The notes under the pieces are model-generated. The model saw only the letters and a program-made list of their open reading frames with translations. It was not told the origin of the DNA and did no database searches. A DNA stretch of 64,000 nt from Enterobacter hormaechei subsp. xiangfangensis (GTDB lineage Bacteria > Pseudomonadota > Gammaproteobacteria > Enterobacterales > Enterobacteriaceae): NCBI RefSeq assembly GCF_001729785.1, contig NZ_CP017183.1, forward strand, positions 2,542,001-2,606,000, written 5' to 3'. The translations under genes and the position numbers were made by a program. Shown piece by piece: positions 28,497 to 38,765 of the stretch. Numbering within the stretch: the first letter of the stretch is position 1; every line of letters starts with the position of its first letter.

Positions 28497-30128
28497 TTAA
28501 TGCTTGATAATATAAAGATTCTTAACGGAAATATTATCCAACGGGTCTTTACCGGTATAACCCCCTACCCATGGTTTCACCAGGCGGGCGTTAACGTAGT
28601 AGTAAACCGGAACGATCGCAGAGTCTTTATCGAGCTGTTGTTCTGATTTCGCGTACAGATCGGCGCGCTGGGCGTCATCTGCCACCTTCAGGGTTTCGCC
28701 AATCAGCTTATCAAACGCCGGGCTCTTATAGTGTGCGGTGTTGTTCGAACTGTCGCTCAGCATGGTGTTCAGGAATGAGGTCGGTTCGTTATAGTCCGCA
28801 CACCATCCTGCACGTGCCACGTCAAAGGTTCCCTGGTGGCGCGTATCGAGGAAGGTCTTCCATTCCTGGTTTTCCAGCTTCACGTTCACGCCGAGGTTTT
28901 TCTTCCAGATAGACGCGACGGCAATAGCCAGTTTTTTATGCAGATCAGAGGTGTTGTACAGCAGGCTAAAGGTCAGCGGCTTGTCGGCGGTATAGCCAGC
29001 TTCAGCCAGCAGTTTTTTCGCTTCTTCGTTACGTTTTTCCTGGGACCATTTGAACCATTCAGGTTCAACCAGCTTCATACCGTCGGTGTAAGGCGGGGTG
29101 TAGCTGTAAGCTGGCAGGTCGCCCTGATTCTTCACTTTATTCACGATAATGTCGCGATCCAGAGCCAGCTTCAGTGCGGTACGAACACGTACGTCGGTGA
29201 ACGGTGCTTTCTGGTTGTTAATTTCGTAATAGTAGGTGCACAGATACGGATCGACGTGAACTTCTTTCGGGATCTCTTTTTTCAGCTTCTGGAACAGTTC
29301 AATCGGCATGTTGTTATAGGTCATGTCGATTTCACCACTGCGGTAGCGGTTTACGTCCGTCACTTCAGAAGAGATTGGCAGGTAGGTGACCTGATTGATA
29401 ACGGTCTTCGCATTATCCCAATACTGCGGGTTGCGCTCCAGCACCATACGTTCGTTAACGACCCAGTCCTTCAGCTTATATGCACCGTTGGTCACGATAT
29501 TCGCAGGCTGCGTCCATTTTTCACCAAATTTTTCTACCGCGGATTTTGGTACCGGGGAGACGGACGGGTGAACCAGCAGCTTATAGAAGTACGGAACAGG
29601 TTCGCTCAACGTCACTTCAAAGGTATTGGCATCGATGGCTTTTACGCCCAGGTCGGTTACTGGCTTTTTACCCGTGATGATGTCATCGATATTGGCAATA
29701 TGGCCATACTGGAGGTAACTCGCATACGGGGAGGCGGTATTTGGATCCGCCAGACGCTGCCAGCTATAGACGAAATCTTCGGCGGTAACCGGCGTACCGT
29801 CGGACCATTTGGCATCTTTACGCAGATGGAAGGTCCAGACTTTAAAATCTTTGTTGTCCCATTTTTCCGCCACGCCCGGAGCCGGGTGGCCGTCTACGTC
29901 AGTCACCAGCAGACCTTCAAACAGATCGCGGTTAACGTTAGACTCTGGAACACCTTCAATTTTGTGCGGATCAAGAGACTGCACTTCCGCACCGTTATTA
30001 CGTACCAGCGTTTGCTTCTCAGCCAGCTGAACACCAGCAGGAACGTCCGCAGCCATTGCAGCGTTGCCCGCGATTAGCGCAGTTAAAATCCCCGCCGCTA
30101 CCAGACTTTTTTTTGTGATGATGGACAT
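28497..30128 (-). CDS. oppA: Periplasmic oligopeptide-binding protein OppA
   Basis: A 543-residue extracytoplasmic solute-binding protein (family 5). The signal peptide covers about residues 1-26 (ending AAMA before ADVPAGVQL). The mature protein has NNGAEVQSLDPHKIEG and FHLRKDAKWSDGTPVTAEDF, the classic motif of the family. It captures peptides of two to five residues of nearly any sequence and also serves in murein peptide recycling with MppA. The start is preceded by GGAG. In E. coli and Salmonella oppA mRNA is repressed by the sRNA GcvB through a CA-rich leader; CAACACA is seen just before this ATG. Confidence 0.98.
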   Translation of the reverse strand: MSIITKKSLVAAGILTALIAGNAAMAADVPAGVQLAEKQTLVRNNGAEVQSLDPHKIEGVPESNVNRDLFEGLLVTDVDGHPAPGVAEKWDNKDFKVWTFHLRKDAKWSDGTPVTAEDFVYSWQRLADPNTASPYASYLQYGHIANIDDIITGKKPVTDLGVKAIDANTFEVTLSEPVPYFYKLLVHPSVSPVPKSAVEKFGEKWTQPANIVTNGAYKLKDWVVNERMVLERNPQYWDNAKTVINQVTYLPISSEVTDVNRYRSGEIDMTYNNMPIELFQKLKKEIPKEVHVDPYLCTYYYEINNQKAPFTDVRVRTALKLALDRDIIVNKVKNQGDLPAYSYTPPYTDGMKLVEPEWFKWSQEKRNEEAKKLLAEAGYTADKPLTFSLLYNTSDLHKKLAIAVASIWKKNLGVNVKLENQEWKTFLDTRHQGTFDVARAGWCADYNEPTSFLNTMLSDSSNNTAHYKSPAFDKLIGETLKVADDAQRADLYAKSEQQLDKDSAIVPVYYYVNARLVKPWVGGYTGKDPLDNISVKNLYIIKH

Positions 30129-30897
30129 TGTGTTGATACTCCACTCATTATAATGACTGGCCTTCGCCAGTTGTGTAATCCCCTGTTGGGGCCTGTACAG
30201 CGCAGGAGTTTTTTTTGCTACTGTCAGGTTCTTTTTTACTTCTTGCTATCACCGACTTCATTATTACTGACCGCTCGTACGGCGGTCTTGCGTCGATTCT
30301 TTACACCTTTCCCCTGTCAGAGAGATGCATTGGATATCTTACGTGAGGGCTATATGAAAATAGTTCTCATCAACTTGTTTAATGCTGCAAAATATAAGGC
30401 CGGAAAGTACCAAATGGTGCCAACTCTCGCCAATACATTTTGCAAATTTGTTAAGCATTTCTCTTTTACGATGGCTGGCATAACTAAGGCGCTAACCCTG
30501 GCTTACGCCGAAATCAACAAAAAGAGATATAATTCATACAGATAAGAAATTTTGTTGCTCCAAACGCGACGACATGGCTTAGTTGAACGAATTTTCACGA
30601 TAATTTAACAATTGATTATTATTTAGCACATTCGTCTGAGTCAGCCTCGAAATTACTAATATCATTTCGGTTATCTGTCAGCAAGCCCCAGAGTATCATG
30701 TGAGTAAAATAACAGAGGGTTTGAGGGATTTATGCGCGGCAAGGGGAAATGAAAATAAACAACCTCTTGAAAAACAACAAAAGAGGGTTATTAGTAGAAC
30801 TTATTATGACTGGCGCCTATTTCAACTTTATTTATATGATTTGCAGATAATCACGTAAAAAAAACGGAGCCGCTGGCTCCGCTCTTTCAAATGAAAG
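30129..30897. other. Long oppA-ychE intergenic region
   Basis: About 770 bases without a convincing gene. The part nearest oppA holds a small hairpin (CCCC TGTT GGGG, about 30181-30192) expected in the oppA leader. The rest is AT-rich. A short open frame at 30354-30545 (63 codons, MKIVLINLFN...) has GAGG upstream but no recognisable homologue and is reported only as a candidate. The ychE terminator is at the right end. Confidence 0.6.
30857..30882 (-). terminator. Terminator of ychE
   Basis: On the minus strand GCGGAGCC-AGC-GGCTCCG is followed by an eight-T run, just after the ychE stop. Confidence 0.88.
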
Positions 30898-31545
30898 TCA
30901 GTGTACTAACCCGGGGAAAATACTTTTTATACCGGTAACGATAAATTCGATGCCCAACGCCATTAACAACAGACCCATGATACGGGTAATCACGTTAATG
31001 CCCGTTTGTCCCAGCAAGCGAACCAGCCATGGCGCCATACGAAATACGCCCCAGCAGCACAGCGCGAACAGCGCAATGGCGACGGAAAAGCCAATCAGGT
31101 GCATCAGGCTGTGGTAGCGCGTTCCCCAGACAATGGTGGAACTGATCGCCCCCGGGCCCGCCATCAGCGGCAGTGCTAGTGGCACAACCCCAATGCTCTC
31201 GCGGATAGCTGTCTCTGATTTTTCCTGTTTGTTCTGTTTATCCTCCCCCAGCTTGCCGCTGATCATCGACATGGCAATCGTCACCACCAGGATCCCGCCT
31301 GCTATACGGAACGAATCAATCGAGATGCCGAAGACCTGAAGAATGGCGTCCCCGAGATAAAGAGACGTAAGTAGGATGATCGCCACCGAAAGGTTTGCCG
31401 TCAGGTTGGTTTTATTTCGTGCCGCAGCCGTCTGATAGCTGGTCATACTGATGAAGACAGGGATGATCCCTACCGGGTTAACCAGAGCAAACAAGCCGAT
31501 AAAAAACTTGAAATATGTAGGGAAATCAAAGAGCGTTTGAATCAC
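30898..31545 (-). CDS. ychE: YchE, MarC/UPF0056-family inner-membrane protein
   Basis: A 215-residue polytopic membrane protein with six predicted helices, matching E. coli YchE; the family segments FALVNPVGIIPVFISMT and LPLMAGPGAISSTIVWG are visible. The MarC family was once linked to multidrug resistance but has no proven transport function. It is divergent from adhE. Confidence 0.94.
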   Translation of the reverse strand: MIQTLFDFPTYFKFFIGLFALVNPVGIIPVFISMTSYQTAAARNKTNLTANLSVAIILLTSLYLGDAILQVFGISIDSFRIAGGILVVTIAMSMISGKLGEDKQNKQEKSETAIRESIGVVPLALPLMAGPGAISSTIVWGTRYHSLMHLIGFSVAIALFALCCWGVFRMAPWLVRLLGQTGINVITRIMGLLLMALGIEFIVTGIKSIFPGLVH

Positions 31546-32025
31546 ATTAAGCTCCGCAATTGAGCATGTCCAGGGAGAAACTGCGTGTCATGATAAATCC
31601 GCGCTGAAGATACGCTTTTTAGCCGTACACTTCACCAGAAATCTGTTCTTAAACGTTATCAATTCATGATGTTAAACATTTGTGTAATCAATGATATTGC
31701 CGCTTCCAATAGTTACTTAATTATTTAACAGTAGAATAATTAGCACAAAATAACCCTGCTGAAAGGTATCAGCTTAGGACAAAATTGATCTTGATCATAA
31801 TTTTCGTACTCAGAAGTGAGTAATCTTGGTTACGCCGCCAGGGAGATCACCTATCAAAAAGGTATGATGCTAAGGTAAGGCTCTTTTAGTAAATTAGTGA
31901 GCTGGAGCAGTGAGTAATCCTTTGTTTTACTGTGTGTTACGCAAGTGGGATCGGCTCTGACTATACTGTCAGACGTATCGAGCGCTGGTTTACTAAAAGA
32001 GTTTAAACATTATCAGGAGAGCATT
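31546..32025. promoter_or_regulatory. ychE-adhE intergenic region with the long adhE leader
   Basis: 480 AT-rich bases between divergent genes. In E. coli adhE is transcribed from far upstream under control of NADH-linked regulation, Cra, Fis and NarL, and its leader is processed by RNase III and RNase G. A near-palindrome resembling a Cra operator is at 31758-31773 and TTGATCTTGATCATAA at about 31787-31802 resembles weak FNR/CRP-like half sites. The ATG at 32026 has AGGAGAG six bases upstream. Confidence 0.5.
31758..31773. promoter_or_regulatory. Cra (FruR)-like palindrome upstream of adhE
   Basis: GCTGAAAGGTATCAGC resembles the Cra consensus GCTGAAWCGNTTCAGC with the outer arms intact and mismatches in the centre. 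Cra represses adhE in E. coli, so the site is plausible. Confidence 0.4.
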
Positions 32026-34707
32026 ATGGCTGTTACCAATATCGCTGAACTGAACGCCCTCGTCGAGCGCGTAAAAAAAGCCCAGCGTGAATATGCCAAT
32101 TTCACCCAAGAACAGGTTGATAAAATCTTCCGCGCGGCCGCTCTGGCTGCTGCTGATGCTCGAATCCCTCTCGCTAAAATGGCCGTTGCCGAATCCGGCA
32201 TGGGTATCGTTGAAGATAAAGTGATCAAAAACCACTTTGCTTCAGAGTATATCTACAACGCCTATAAAGATGAGAAAACCTGCGGTGTGCTGTCAGAAGA
32301 CGATACTTTCGGCACCATCACCATCGCAGAACCGATCGGCATCATTTGCGGTATCGTTCCAACCACTAACCCAACCTCTACCGCCATCTTCAAATCTCTC
32401 ATCAGTCTGAAGACTCGTAACGCAATCATTTTCTCTCCGCATCCACGTGCGAAGGACGCCACCAACAAAGCAGCAGATATCGTGCTTCAGGCAGCCATTG
32501 CTGCGGGTGCGCCAAAAGATCTCATCGGCTGGATCGACCAACCTTCTGTTGAACTGTCCAACGCTCTGATGCATCACCCGGACATTAACCTGATTCTGGC
32601 GACCGGTGGTCCTGGTATGGTTAAAGCAGCATACAGCTCCGGTAAACCAGCCATCGGCGTAGGCGCAGGTAATACTCCTGTTGTGATCGACGAAACGGCA
32701 GATATCAAGCGTGCAGTTGCTTCTGTGCTGATGTCTAAAACCTTCGATAACGGCGTTATCTGCGCATCTGAACAGTCTGTTGTCGTGGTTGATTCGGTAT
32801 ACGACGCCGTTCGTGAACGTTTCGCCAGCCACGGCGGCTACCTGTTGCAAGGTAAAGAACTGAAAGCCGTTCAGGACGTGATTCTGAAAAATGGTGCACT
32901 GAACGCAGCTATCGTAGGTCAGCCAGCGTATAAAATTGCTGAACTCGCTGGCTTTAGCGTCCCTGCTACCACCAAGATTCTGATTGGTGAAGTGAAAGTC
33001 GTTGATGAAAGTGAGCCGTTTGCTCACGAGAAACTCTCCCCAACGCTGGCAATGTACCGTGCGAAAGATTTTGATGACGCGGTAGAAAAAGCAGAGAAAC
33101 TGGTGGCAATGGGCGGTATCGGCCACACCTCTTGCCTGTACACCGATCAGGATAACCAGCCTGAGCGTGTTGCTTACTTCGGTCAGAAGATGAAGACGGC
33201 ACGTATCCTGATCAACACCCCTGCTTCTCAGGGTGGTATCGGTGATCTGTACAACTTCAAACTCGCACCTTCCCTGACTCTGGGTTGTGGTTCCTGGGGT
33301 GGTAACTCCATCTCTGAAAACGTTGGTCCAAAACACCTGATCAACAAGAAAACCGTTGCTAAGCGAGCTGAAAACATGTTGTGGCACAAACTTCCGAAAT
33401 CTATCTACTTCCGCCGCGGCTCTCTGCCAATCGCGCTGGATGAAGTGATTACTGATGGCCACAAACGTGCGCTCATCGTGACTGACCGTTTCCTGTTCAA
33501 CAATGGCTATGCAGACCAGATCACCTCTGTTCTGAAAGCGGCTGGCGTCGAAACTGAAGTCTTCTTTGAAGTTGAAGCTGACCCAACCCTGAGCGTTGTC
33601 CGTAAAGGTGCTGAACTGGCGAACTCCTTCAAACCTGATGTGATCATCGCACTGGGTGGCGGTTCCCCAATGGACGCCGCGAAAATTATGTGGGTGATGT
33701 ACGAGCATCCGGAAACTCACTTCGAAGAACTGGCGCTGCGCTTTATGGATATCCGTAAACGTATCTACAAGTTCCCGAAAATGGGCGTGAAAGCGAAAAT
33801 GATCGCCGTCACCACTACTTCCGGTACTGGTTCAGAAGTGACTCCATTTGCCGTTGTGACTGATGACGCAACCGGTCAGAAATACCCGCTGGCTGACTAC
33901 GCACTGACGCCAGATATGGCTATCGTTGACGCCAACCTGGTCATGGAAATGCCGAAATCACTGTGTGCGTTCGGTGGTCTGGATGCGGTCACTCACGCTC
34001 TGGAAGCTTACGTTTCCGTACTGGCTTCTGAGTTCTCTGACGGTCAGGCTTTGCAGGCGCTGAAACTTCTGAAAGAAAACCTGCCAGCTTCTTACAACGA
34101 AGGTTCGAAAAACCCTGTAGCGCGTGAACGTGTACACAGTGCGGCAACCATCGCGGGCATCGCGTTTGCTAACGCCTTCCTGGGTGTTTGTCACTCCATG
34201 GCGCACAAGCTGGGTTCACAGTTCCACATTCCTCACGGTCTGGCGAACGCCCTGTTGATCAGCAACGTTATCCGCTATAACGCCAACGACAACCCAACCA
34301 AGCAGACAGCCTTCAGCCAGTACGACCGTCCACAGGCGCGCCGTCGTTATGCTGAAATCGCCGATCACCTGGGTCTGAGCGCACCGGGCGACCGTACTGC
34401 CGCGAAGATCGAAAAACTGCTGGCATGGCTGGAAAGTCTGAAGGCGGAACTGGGTATTCCTAAATCTATCCGCGAAGCAGGCGTTCAGGAAGCTGACTTC
34501 CTCGCTCACGTAGATAAGCTGTCTGAAGATGCATTCGATGACCAGTGTACTGGTGCTAACCCGCGCTACCCACTGATTTCCGAACTGAAACAGATCCTGC
34601 TGGATACTTATTACGGTCGTAACTTCACTGAAAGCGATGTCGCAGCCGTAAAAGTTGAAATCCCCGCAGTTGTAAAGGCTGACAAGAAAGCGAAGAAAAA
34701 CGCTTAG
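32026..34707 (+). CDS. adhE: Bifunctional acetaldehyde-CoA / alcohol dehydrogenase AdhE
   Basis: An 893-residue fusion central to ethanol fermentation; it reduces acetyl-CoA to acetaldehyde and then ethanol using two NADH, and forms spirosome filaments. The N-terminal aldehyde dehydrogenase half (residues 1-440) has the catalytic cysteine in GVICASEQS. The C-terminal iron-dependent alcohol dehydrogenase half has [37 protein letters not shown] and the metal-ligand region [16 protein letters not shown]. The start at 32026 (MAVTNIAEL) matches E. coli; an in-frame ATG at 31945 lies in the leader. Codon use is biased toward highly expressed choices. Confidence 0.98.
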   Translation: MAVTNIAELNALVERVKKAQREYANFTQEQVDKIFRAAALAAADARIPLAKMAVAESGMGIVEDKVIKNHFASEYIYNAYKDEKTCGVLSEDDTFGTITIAEPIGIICGIVPTTNPTSTAIFKSLISLKTRNAIIFSPHPRAKDATNKAADIVLQAAIAAGAPKDLIGWIDQPSVELSNALMHHPDINLILATGGPGMVKAAYSSGKPAIGVGAGNTPVVIDETADIKRAVASVLMSKTFDNGVICASEQSVVVVDSVYDAVRERFASHGGYLLQGKELKAVQDVILKNGALNAAIVGQPAYKIAELAGFSVPATTKILIGEVKVVDESEPFAHEKLSPTLAMYRAKDFDDAVEKAEKLVAMGGIGHTSCLYTDQDNQPERVAYFGQKMKTARILINTPASQGGIGDLYNFKLAPSLTLGCGSWGGNSISENVGPKHLINKKTVAKRAENMLWHKLPKSIYFRRGSLPIALDEVITDGHKRALIVTDRFLFNNGYADQITSVLKAAGVETEVFFEVEADPTLSVVRKGAELANSFKPDVIIALGGGSPMDAAKIMWVMYEHPETHFEELALRFMDIRKRIYKFPKMGVKAKMIAVTTTSGTGSEVTPFAVVTDDATGQKYPLADYALTPDMAIVDANLVMEMPKSLCAFGGLDAVTHALEAYVSVLASEFSDGQALQALKLLKENLPASYNEGSKNPVARERVHSAATIAGIAFANAFLGVCHSMAHKLGSQFHIPHGLANALLISNVIRYNANDNPTKQTAFSQYDRPQARRRYAEIADHLGLSAPGDRTAAKIEKLLAWLESLKAELGIPKSIREAGVQEADFLAHVDKLSEDAFDDQCTGANPRYPLISELKQILLDTYYGRNFTESDVAAVKVEIPAVVKADKKAKKNA

Positions 34708-34722
34708 TTGACAGTGTGATAA

Positions 34723-34749
34723 AAAACCCGCCAGCAGCGGGTTTTTTTA
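34723..34749 (+). terminator. Intrinsic terminator after adhE
   Basis: AAACCCGC-CAGCA-GCGGGTTTTTTT forms a GC-rich stem with a seven-T tail 15 bases after the stop. Confidence 0.92.
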
Positions 34750-34776
34750 TATCTGAGGATCGGTAAAACATTCTTG

Positions 34777-35391
34777 TTATTTTCGATTGTCGCCCTGTAA
34801 CGCCGTCAGCGAGCCTACAGCCAACGCCTCTTTATAATGCTTGCGGCAGACCGAGACATAACGTTCATTGCCTCCTATCACCACCTGCTCGCCATCAGCA
34901 TAGGGTTTACCCGACTGGTCCAGGCGAAGAACCATACTTGCCTTGCGGCCACAAAAGCAGATTGTTTTCAGCTCAACCAGCTTATCCGACCAGGCGAGCA
35001 GATACTGGCTGCCGGCAAATAACTCCCCACGAAAATCGGTACGTAATCCATAGCAAAGAACGGGAATATCCAGCTCATCAACGACCTCTGAAAGCGCATG
35101 GACCTGCTCACGGGTCAGGAACTGGCTTTCATCTACCAGCACGCAATGGACAGGCTTAGAGGCATGCTCGACACGAATGTCCTCCAGCAGGTCCGTTTGA
35201 GGGTTAAACAGCCTTGCAGGCGATGAAAGCCCTATTCTTGAGCTTACCTTCCCTGCCCCAAAGCGATCGTCGATTTCGGCGGTATAAACAACGGTACGCA
35301 TCCCCCGCTCCTGATAATTGTATGAGGATTGCAGTAACGCCGTCGATTTCCCTGCATTCATTGCCGAATAGTAGAAATAAAGTTGTGCCAT
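34777..35391 (-). CDS. tdk: Thymidine kinase
   Basis: A 204-residue type II thymidine kinase that phosphorylates thymidine with ATP in pyrimidine salvage. The P-loop is [13 protein letters not shown] near residues 8-20, the Mg2+/Walker B motif is LVDESQF, and the structural zinc site is formed by CFCGRKAS and the VSVCRKHY segment. ATG 35391 gives [14 protein letters not shown], matching E. coli; upstream in-frame codons to 35520 have no support. It is divergent from hns. Confidence 0.96.
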   Translation of the reverse strand: MAQLYFYYSAMNAGKSTALLQSSYNYQERGMRTVVYTAEIDDRFGAGKVSSRIGLSSPARLFNPQTDLLEDIRVEHASKPVHCVLVDESQFLTREQVHALSEVVDELDIPVLCYGLRTDFRGELFAGSQYLLAWSDKLVELKTICFCGRKASMVLRLDQSGKPYADGEQVVIGGNERYVSVCRKHYKEALAVGSLTALQGDNRK

Positions 35392-35941
35392 TGGCCGTAG
35401 AACCCTAATCAATGTGAAATATTCCCGATGGATCATTGTACCATATTTTGTACCGTCAGCTGCGGCGAGCAGCACACTCCAACCTGCCATGCACCGGTAA
35501 ATCCTTCGCGAGTAGCGCAAAATAATGCGTTAAAACAGGCAGTAAAGGCATTAAACACTGACAATAAGGTGAGACCGCAACCAGAGATAACACTTCTTTT
35601 TATAGTGTCTTCTTCGTTCATTAAAATTCACTATTTATTAACTATTCCTGGCTTCGCTGCGTTTACACGGGGTAATACAAAAGGCTGATATTTATCAACC
35701 GCAACTATAATTCCTGAGGTAAAAGTCACAAAACAAACATGCAAATGACGCGCTTTTGCCGTTTGAAACGATATCTCGCAGCCCCAACAAACAATGAAAT
35801 TTAAGTTAGCGTAATTAATAATAGCGTCGTTTATTTTGTATTTTTTGAATTCCTTACATTCCCACCTATTGCACAAGTGAAATTAAGGCTCTATTATTAG
35901 GACAACAAACCCACCCCCATTATAAGTTTGAGATTACTACA
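35392..35941. promoter_or_regulatory. tdk-hns divergent intergenic region
   Basis: 550 bases without a credible gene; the part near hns is AT-rich, as expected for the autoregulated, H-NS/Fis/cold-shock-controlled hns promoter. Short open frames on either strand look like chance frames. I see no terminator hairpin that would mark a small RNA. Confidence 0.55.
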
Positions 35942-36355
35942 ATGAGCGAAGCACTTAAAATTCTGAACAACATCCGTACTCTTCGTGCGCAGGCAAGAGA
36001 ATGTACCCTTGAGACGCTTGAAGAAATGCTCGAAAAATTAGAAGTTGTAGTTAACGAACGTCGTGAAGAAGAAAGCGCAGCTGCGGCTGAAATCGAAGAA
36101 CGTACACGTAAACTGCAACAGTATCGCGAAATGCTGATTGCCGATGGTATCGATCCAAACGAATTGCTGAACAGCATGGCTGCGGCTAAAACCGGTACCA
36201 AAGCAAAACGCGCGGCACGTCCTGCTAAATATAGCTACATCGATGAGAACGGCGAAGAGAAAACCTGGACTGGCCAGGGCCGTACTCCTGCTGTAATCAA
36301 GAAAGCAATGGACGAACAAGGTAAACAACTGGATGACTTCCTGATCAAGGATTAA
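35942..36355 (+). CDS. hns: DNA-binding transcriptional silencer H-NS
   Basis: A 137-residue nucleoid protein. Residues 1-80 form the helical oligomerisation domain, rich in Glu/Arg/Leu. A Lys/Ala linker ([16 protein letters not shown]) follows, then the C-terminal DNA-binding domain with the AT-hook-like minor-groove motif [16 protein letters not shown] (QGR at 112-114). It silences AT-rich and horizontally acquired DNA. Almost identical to E. coli H-NS. A strong terminator follows. Confidence 0.98.
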   Translation: MSEALKILNNIRTLRAQARECTLETLEEMLEKLEVVVNERREEESAAAAEIEERTRKLQQYREMLIADGIDPNELLNSMAAAKTGTKAKRAARPAKYSYIDENGEEKTWTGQGRTPAVIKKAMDEQGKQLDDFLIKD

Positions 36356-36370
36356 TCTGGAAAGATTCTG

Positions 36371-36398
36371 AAAAATCCCGCTTAATGCGGGATTTTTT
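36371..36398 (+). terminator. Intrinsic terminator after hns
   Basis: AAAAATCCCGC-TTAAT-GCGGGATTTTTT, a perfect stem followed by T, 16 bases after the hns stop. Confidence 0.93.
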
Positions 36399-36503
36399 AT
36401 GCCTGTAATATCCGCCCGAACATCTCCTTACATTCTGTCATATTGTGAGGCTCCGTATTTAACGTCCTTGACAATCCCCCGTCATTTACAGAGTGACAGG
36501 CAT

Positions 36504-36533
36504 AAAAAAACCGGTGGGCGACGCCACACCGGT
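36504..36533 (-). terminator. Intrinsic terminator after galU
   Basis: On the minus strand ACCGGTGTGGCG and CGCCCACCGGT form a stem with one bulge, followed by seven T. It lies about 25 bases beyond the galU stop. Confidence 0.88.
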
Positions 36534-36557
36534 CTTGTTCACAGGCTGGTGAGTTTA

Positions 36558-37463
36558 TTACTTAATACCCACGCTACCTTTGAGCCAGGCTTTAAATTCT
36601 TCACCCAGGCTGTTATGGCGAATACCATATTCGACGAATGCCTGCATATAACCGAGCTTATTCCCGCAGTCATGGCTCTTACCTTTCATATGGTAGGCTT
36701 CCACGGTCTCTTTCTCGATCAGCATATCGATAGCATCCGTCAGCTGGATTTCATCGCCCGCACCCGGAGGCGTTTTCGCCAGCAGCGCCCAAATTTCAGC
36801 GCTCAGTACGTAACGACCAACAACAGCAAGGTTAGACGGCGCGACGTCCGCTTTAGGTTTTTCAACAACGCCAACCATCGGTACGCTTTCGCCAGGTTGC
36901 AGGTCAACGCCTTTGCAGTCAACCACGCCGTAAGCGGTCACGTCGTCGACTGGCTCAACCATAATCTGGCTGCTGCCGGTTTCGTCGAAGCGTTTAATCA
37001 TTTCCGCCAGGTTTTCCTGGGAAAGATCGGACTCGTACTCATCAAGGATCACATCAGGCAGAATAACCGCGACCGGCTCATCACCCACTACAGGATGTGC
37101 GCACAATACTGCATGCCCCAGGCCCTTCGCCAGGCCCTGACGAACCTGCATAATGGTAACGTGTGGAGGACAAATAGACTGCACTTCCTCCAGCAGCTGG
37201 CGCTTAACGCGTTTTTCCAGCATTGCTTCGAGTTCGAAACTGGTATCGAAATGGTTTTCGATAGAGTTTTTAGATGAATGCGTCACCAGCACAATTTCGG
37301 TGATACCTGCTGCAATACATTCATTCACGACATACTGGATTAATGGCTTATCAACCAGAGGCAGCATCTCTTTTGGGATTGCCTTCGTCGCTGGCAACAT
37401 CCTGGTACCCAATCCCGCCACCGGGATAACGGCCTTTCTGACTTTCGAATTAAGGGCAGCCAT
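36558..37463 (-). CDS. galU: UTP-glucose-1-phosphate uridylyltransferase GalU
   Basis: A 301-residue nucleotidyltransferase making UDP-glucose for LPS core, capsule, trehalose, membrane-derived oligosaccharides and galactose metabolism. The nucleotide-binding signature is [19 protein letters not shown] near residues 18-36, with the uridine/sugar site segments [11 protein letters not shown] and [17 protein letters not shown]. The start at 37463 ([17 protein letters not shown]) fits the family; in-frame codons up to 37628 are upstream of the ribosome site AGGAGAA. Confidence 0.97.
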   Translation of the reverse strand: MAALNSKVRKAVIPVAGLGTRMLPATKAIPKEMLPLVDKPLIQYVVNECIAAGITEIVLVTHSSKNSIENHFDTSFELEAMLEKRVKRQLLEEVQSICPPHVTIMQVRQGLAKGLGHAVLCAHPVVGDEPVAVILPDVILDEYESDLSQENLAEMIKRFDETGSSQIMVEPVDDVTAYGVVDCKGVDLQPGESVPMVGVVEKPKADVAPSNLAVVGRYVLSAEIWALLAKTPPGAGDEIQLTDAIDMLIEKETVEAYHMKGKSHDCGNKLGYMQAFVEYGIRHNSLGEEFKAWLKGSVGIK

Positions 37464-37662
37464 TGAAATTCTCCTGAACTGTTCAAGTTTTGAACTTTTA
37501 TGCATTGAATAACGCGTTGAGTATACAGTCTCAGCCACTAATACGGGTCTGAAAAGAACGCGTTGCCGATCAATTAAGACAAATACGCATGAAACTTGCA
37601 GCGATAGTAGCACTGCCAGCAAAAACACAGGTAAAGCAATCTGAAAAATAAAATCTGACTGC

Positions 37663-38676
37663 TTACTCCGTGGACAACATTAAGCGTAACCGCCCTCCGG
37701 CACCCCAAATTTGGCACTGCCAGGAGGTGCAGCGATGGCTAATTTGATTAAGGTAAGTATTTCCCAGCGTACCCAACGGCACGCCGTTACTCACCTGAAT
37801 ATGGTGTTCGCCAGTATTCAGTGTGGCATTTAATCCCGCAGACACCAAAATAAGGTTATTCAACCCGCTGTGATAATAGCCAACCAGAAGCGGGAACTGC
37901 CCCGGTAAATTGGCCTGGCGAAAAAGTTGGTTGACCTGTTTTAGTAAACTGCCTAGCTCAGGAAGTCGTTGCCCCTGATGGGATAATTGTTCCTGTAGCA
38001 ATCCATTAAACAGCGCCCGGAGTAATAAGGCCGCCAGAACGCCGTTATCTCCCGCTCGGGTAACATCCAGGCAATAAAAAGCGAGGTCGGAATCCGAGAG
38101 CGGCGCAATATCCAGCACCAGTCCAGGCTGGTCAGCCGCTACCAGCTGGCGATAATTTACTCTGCAATGAGAGATATTTTGCTGCACCGGCGGCTGAAGT
38201 TCCTGAAGCAGCTTCGCGGCCGCGAGAGGATTACTGACTAAAGCATCCCAGTCCTGGAAAAGACGTTCTTCTTCTTCCACCCGGGAATTAAACATATTGG
38301 GATACAGGCAGGCCAACACCGTTTCACGCAGACGGTTCAAATCTTTAACCGGTTTGAGCAGAATATCCTGCACACCTAAACGCAACGCCTTAGCAATATC
38401 CGCCATATTTTCGGTGGCCGAGATCACCAGTATCGGTGTCTGATAACCTTCATTACGCAGGTTTTCTACCAGCATTAATCCGTCCATGCGCGGCATCTCA
38501 AGATCGCAGATCATCAGATCCGGCGCCATGCTGGCCATTTTTTCCAGTGCCTCGACGCCATCTTCGGCAAGGGACGTGGTTGCACCCAGTGAGGATAACC
38601 ACGAATCCAGTAGCGATCGGAAAACGGGCTCGTCTTCTACTATCAAAATATGTTTTCCGGCCAATGGCTGTGTCAT
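37663..38676 (-). CDS. rssB: RssB, response-regulator adaptor for RpoS degradation
   Basis: A 337-residue protein with an N-terminal receiver domain (about residues 8-125; phosphoryl-acceptor Asp58 in [12 protein letters not shown], Lys108-region in LLKPVKDLN). A helical linker and an inactive PP2C-like phosphatase domain follow. RssB delivers sigma-S to ClpXP in growing cells; anti-adaptors Ira release it on stress. It lies downstream of rssA on the same strand and probably shares an operon. Confidence 0.96.
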   Translation of the reverse strand: MTQPLAGKHILIVEDEPVFRSLLDSWLSSLGATTSLAEDGVEALEKMASMAPDLMICDLEMPRMDGLMLVENLRNEGYQTPILVISATENMADIAKALRLGVQDILLKPVKDLNRLRETVLACLYPNMFNSRVEEEERLFQDWDALVSNPLAAAKLLQELQPPVQQNISHCRVNYRQLVAADQPGLVLDIAPLSDSDLAFYCLDVTRAGDNGVLAALLLRALFNGLLQEQLSHQGQRLPELGSLLKQVNQLFRQANLPGQFPLLVGYYHSGLNNLILVSAGLNATLNTGEHHIQVSNGVPLGTLGNTYLNQISHRCTSWQCQIWGAGGRLRLMLSTE

Positions 38677-38765
38677 GGTTCCTCCCCTGGCTGACAGTTA
38701 CTCAATAGTGGCATGCTATTGGTACTATCGCCTGTCAGATTTTGCTGAAGTAATCAAAAAAGTGC

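Noticed and set aside
28836..30077. Open frame of 413 codons antisense to oppA
   Set aside because: Fully covered by oppA, no domain or ribosome site; product is a Phe/His/Arg-rich shadow of the real gene.
32293..33720. Long open frame (475 codons) antisense to adhE
   Set aside because: It lies wholly inside the well-supported adhE, its sequence has no recognisable domains, and open antisense frames are expected opposite codon-biased genes.
35428..35688. Short open frames on both strands in the tdk-hns gap
   Set aside because: No Shine-Dalgarno, no recognisable similarity, composition typical of non-coding AT-rich DNA.
36399..37277. Open frame of 292 codons antisense to galU
   Set aside because: Shadow of galU; no domain evidence.
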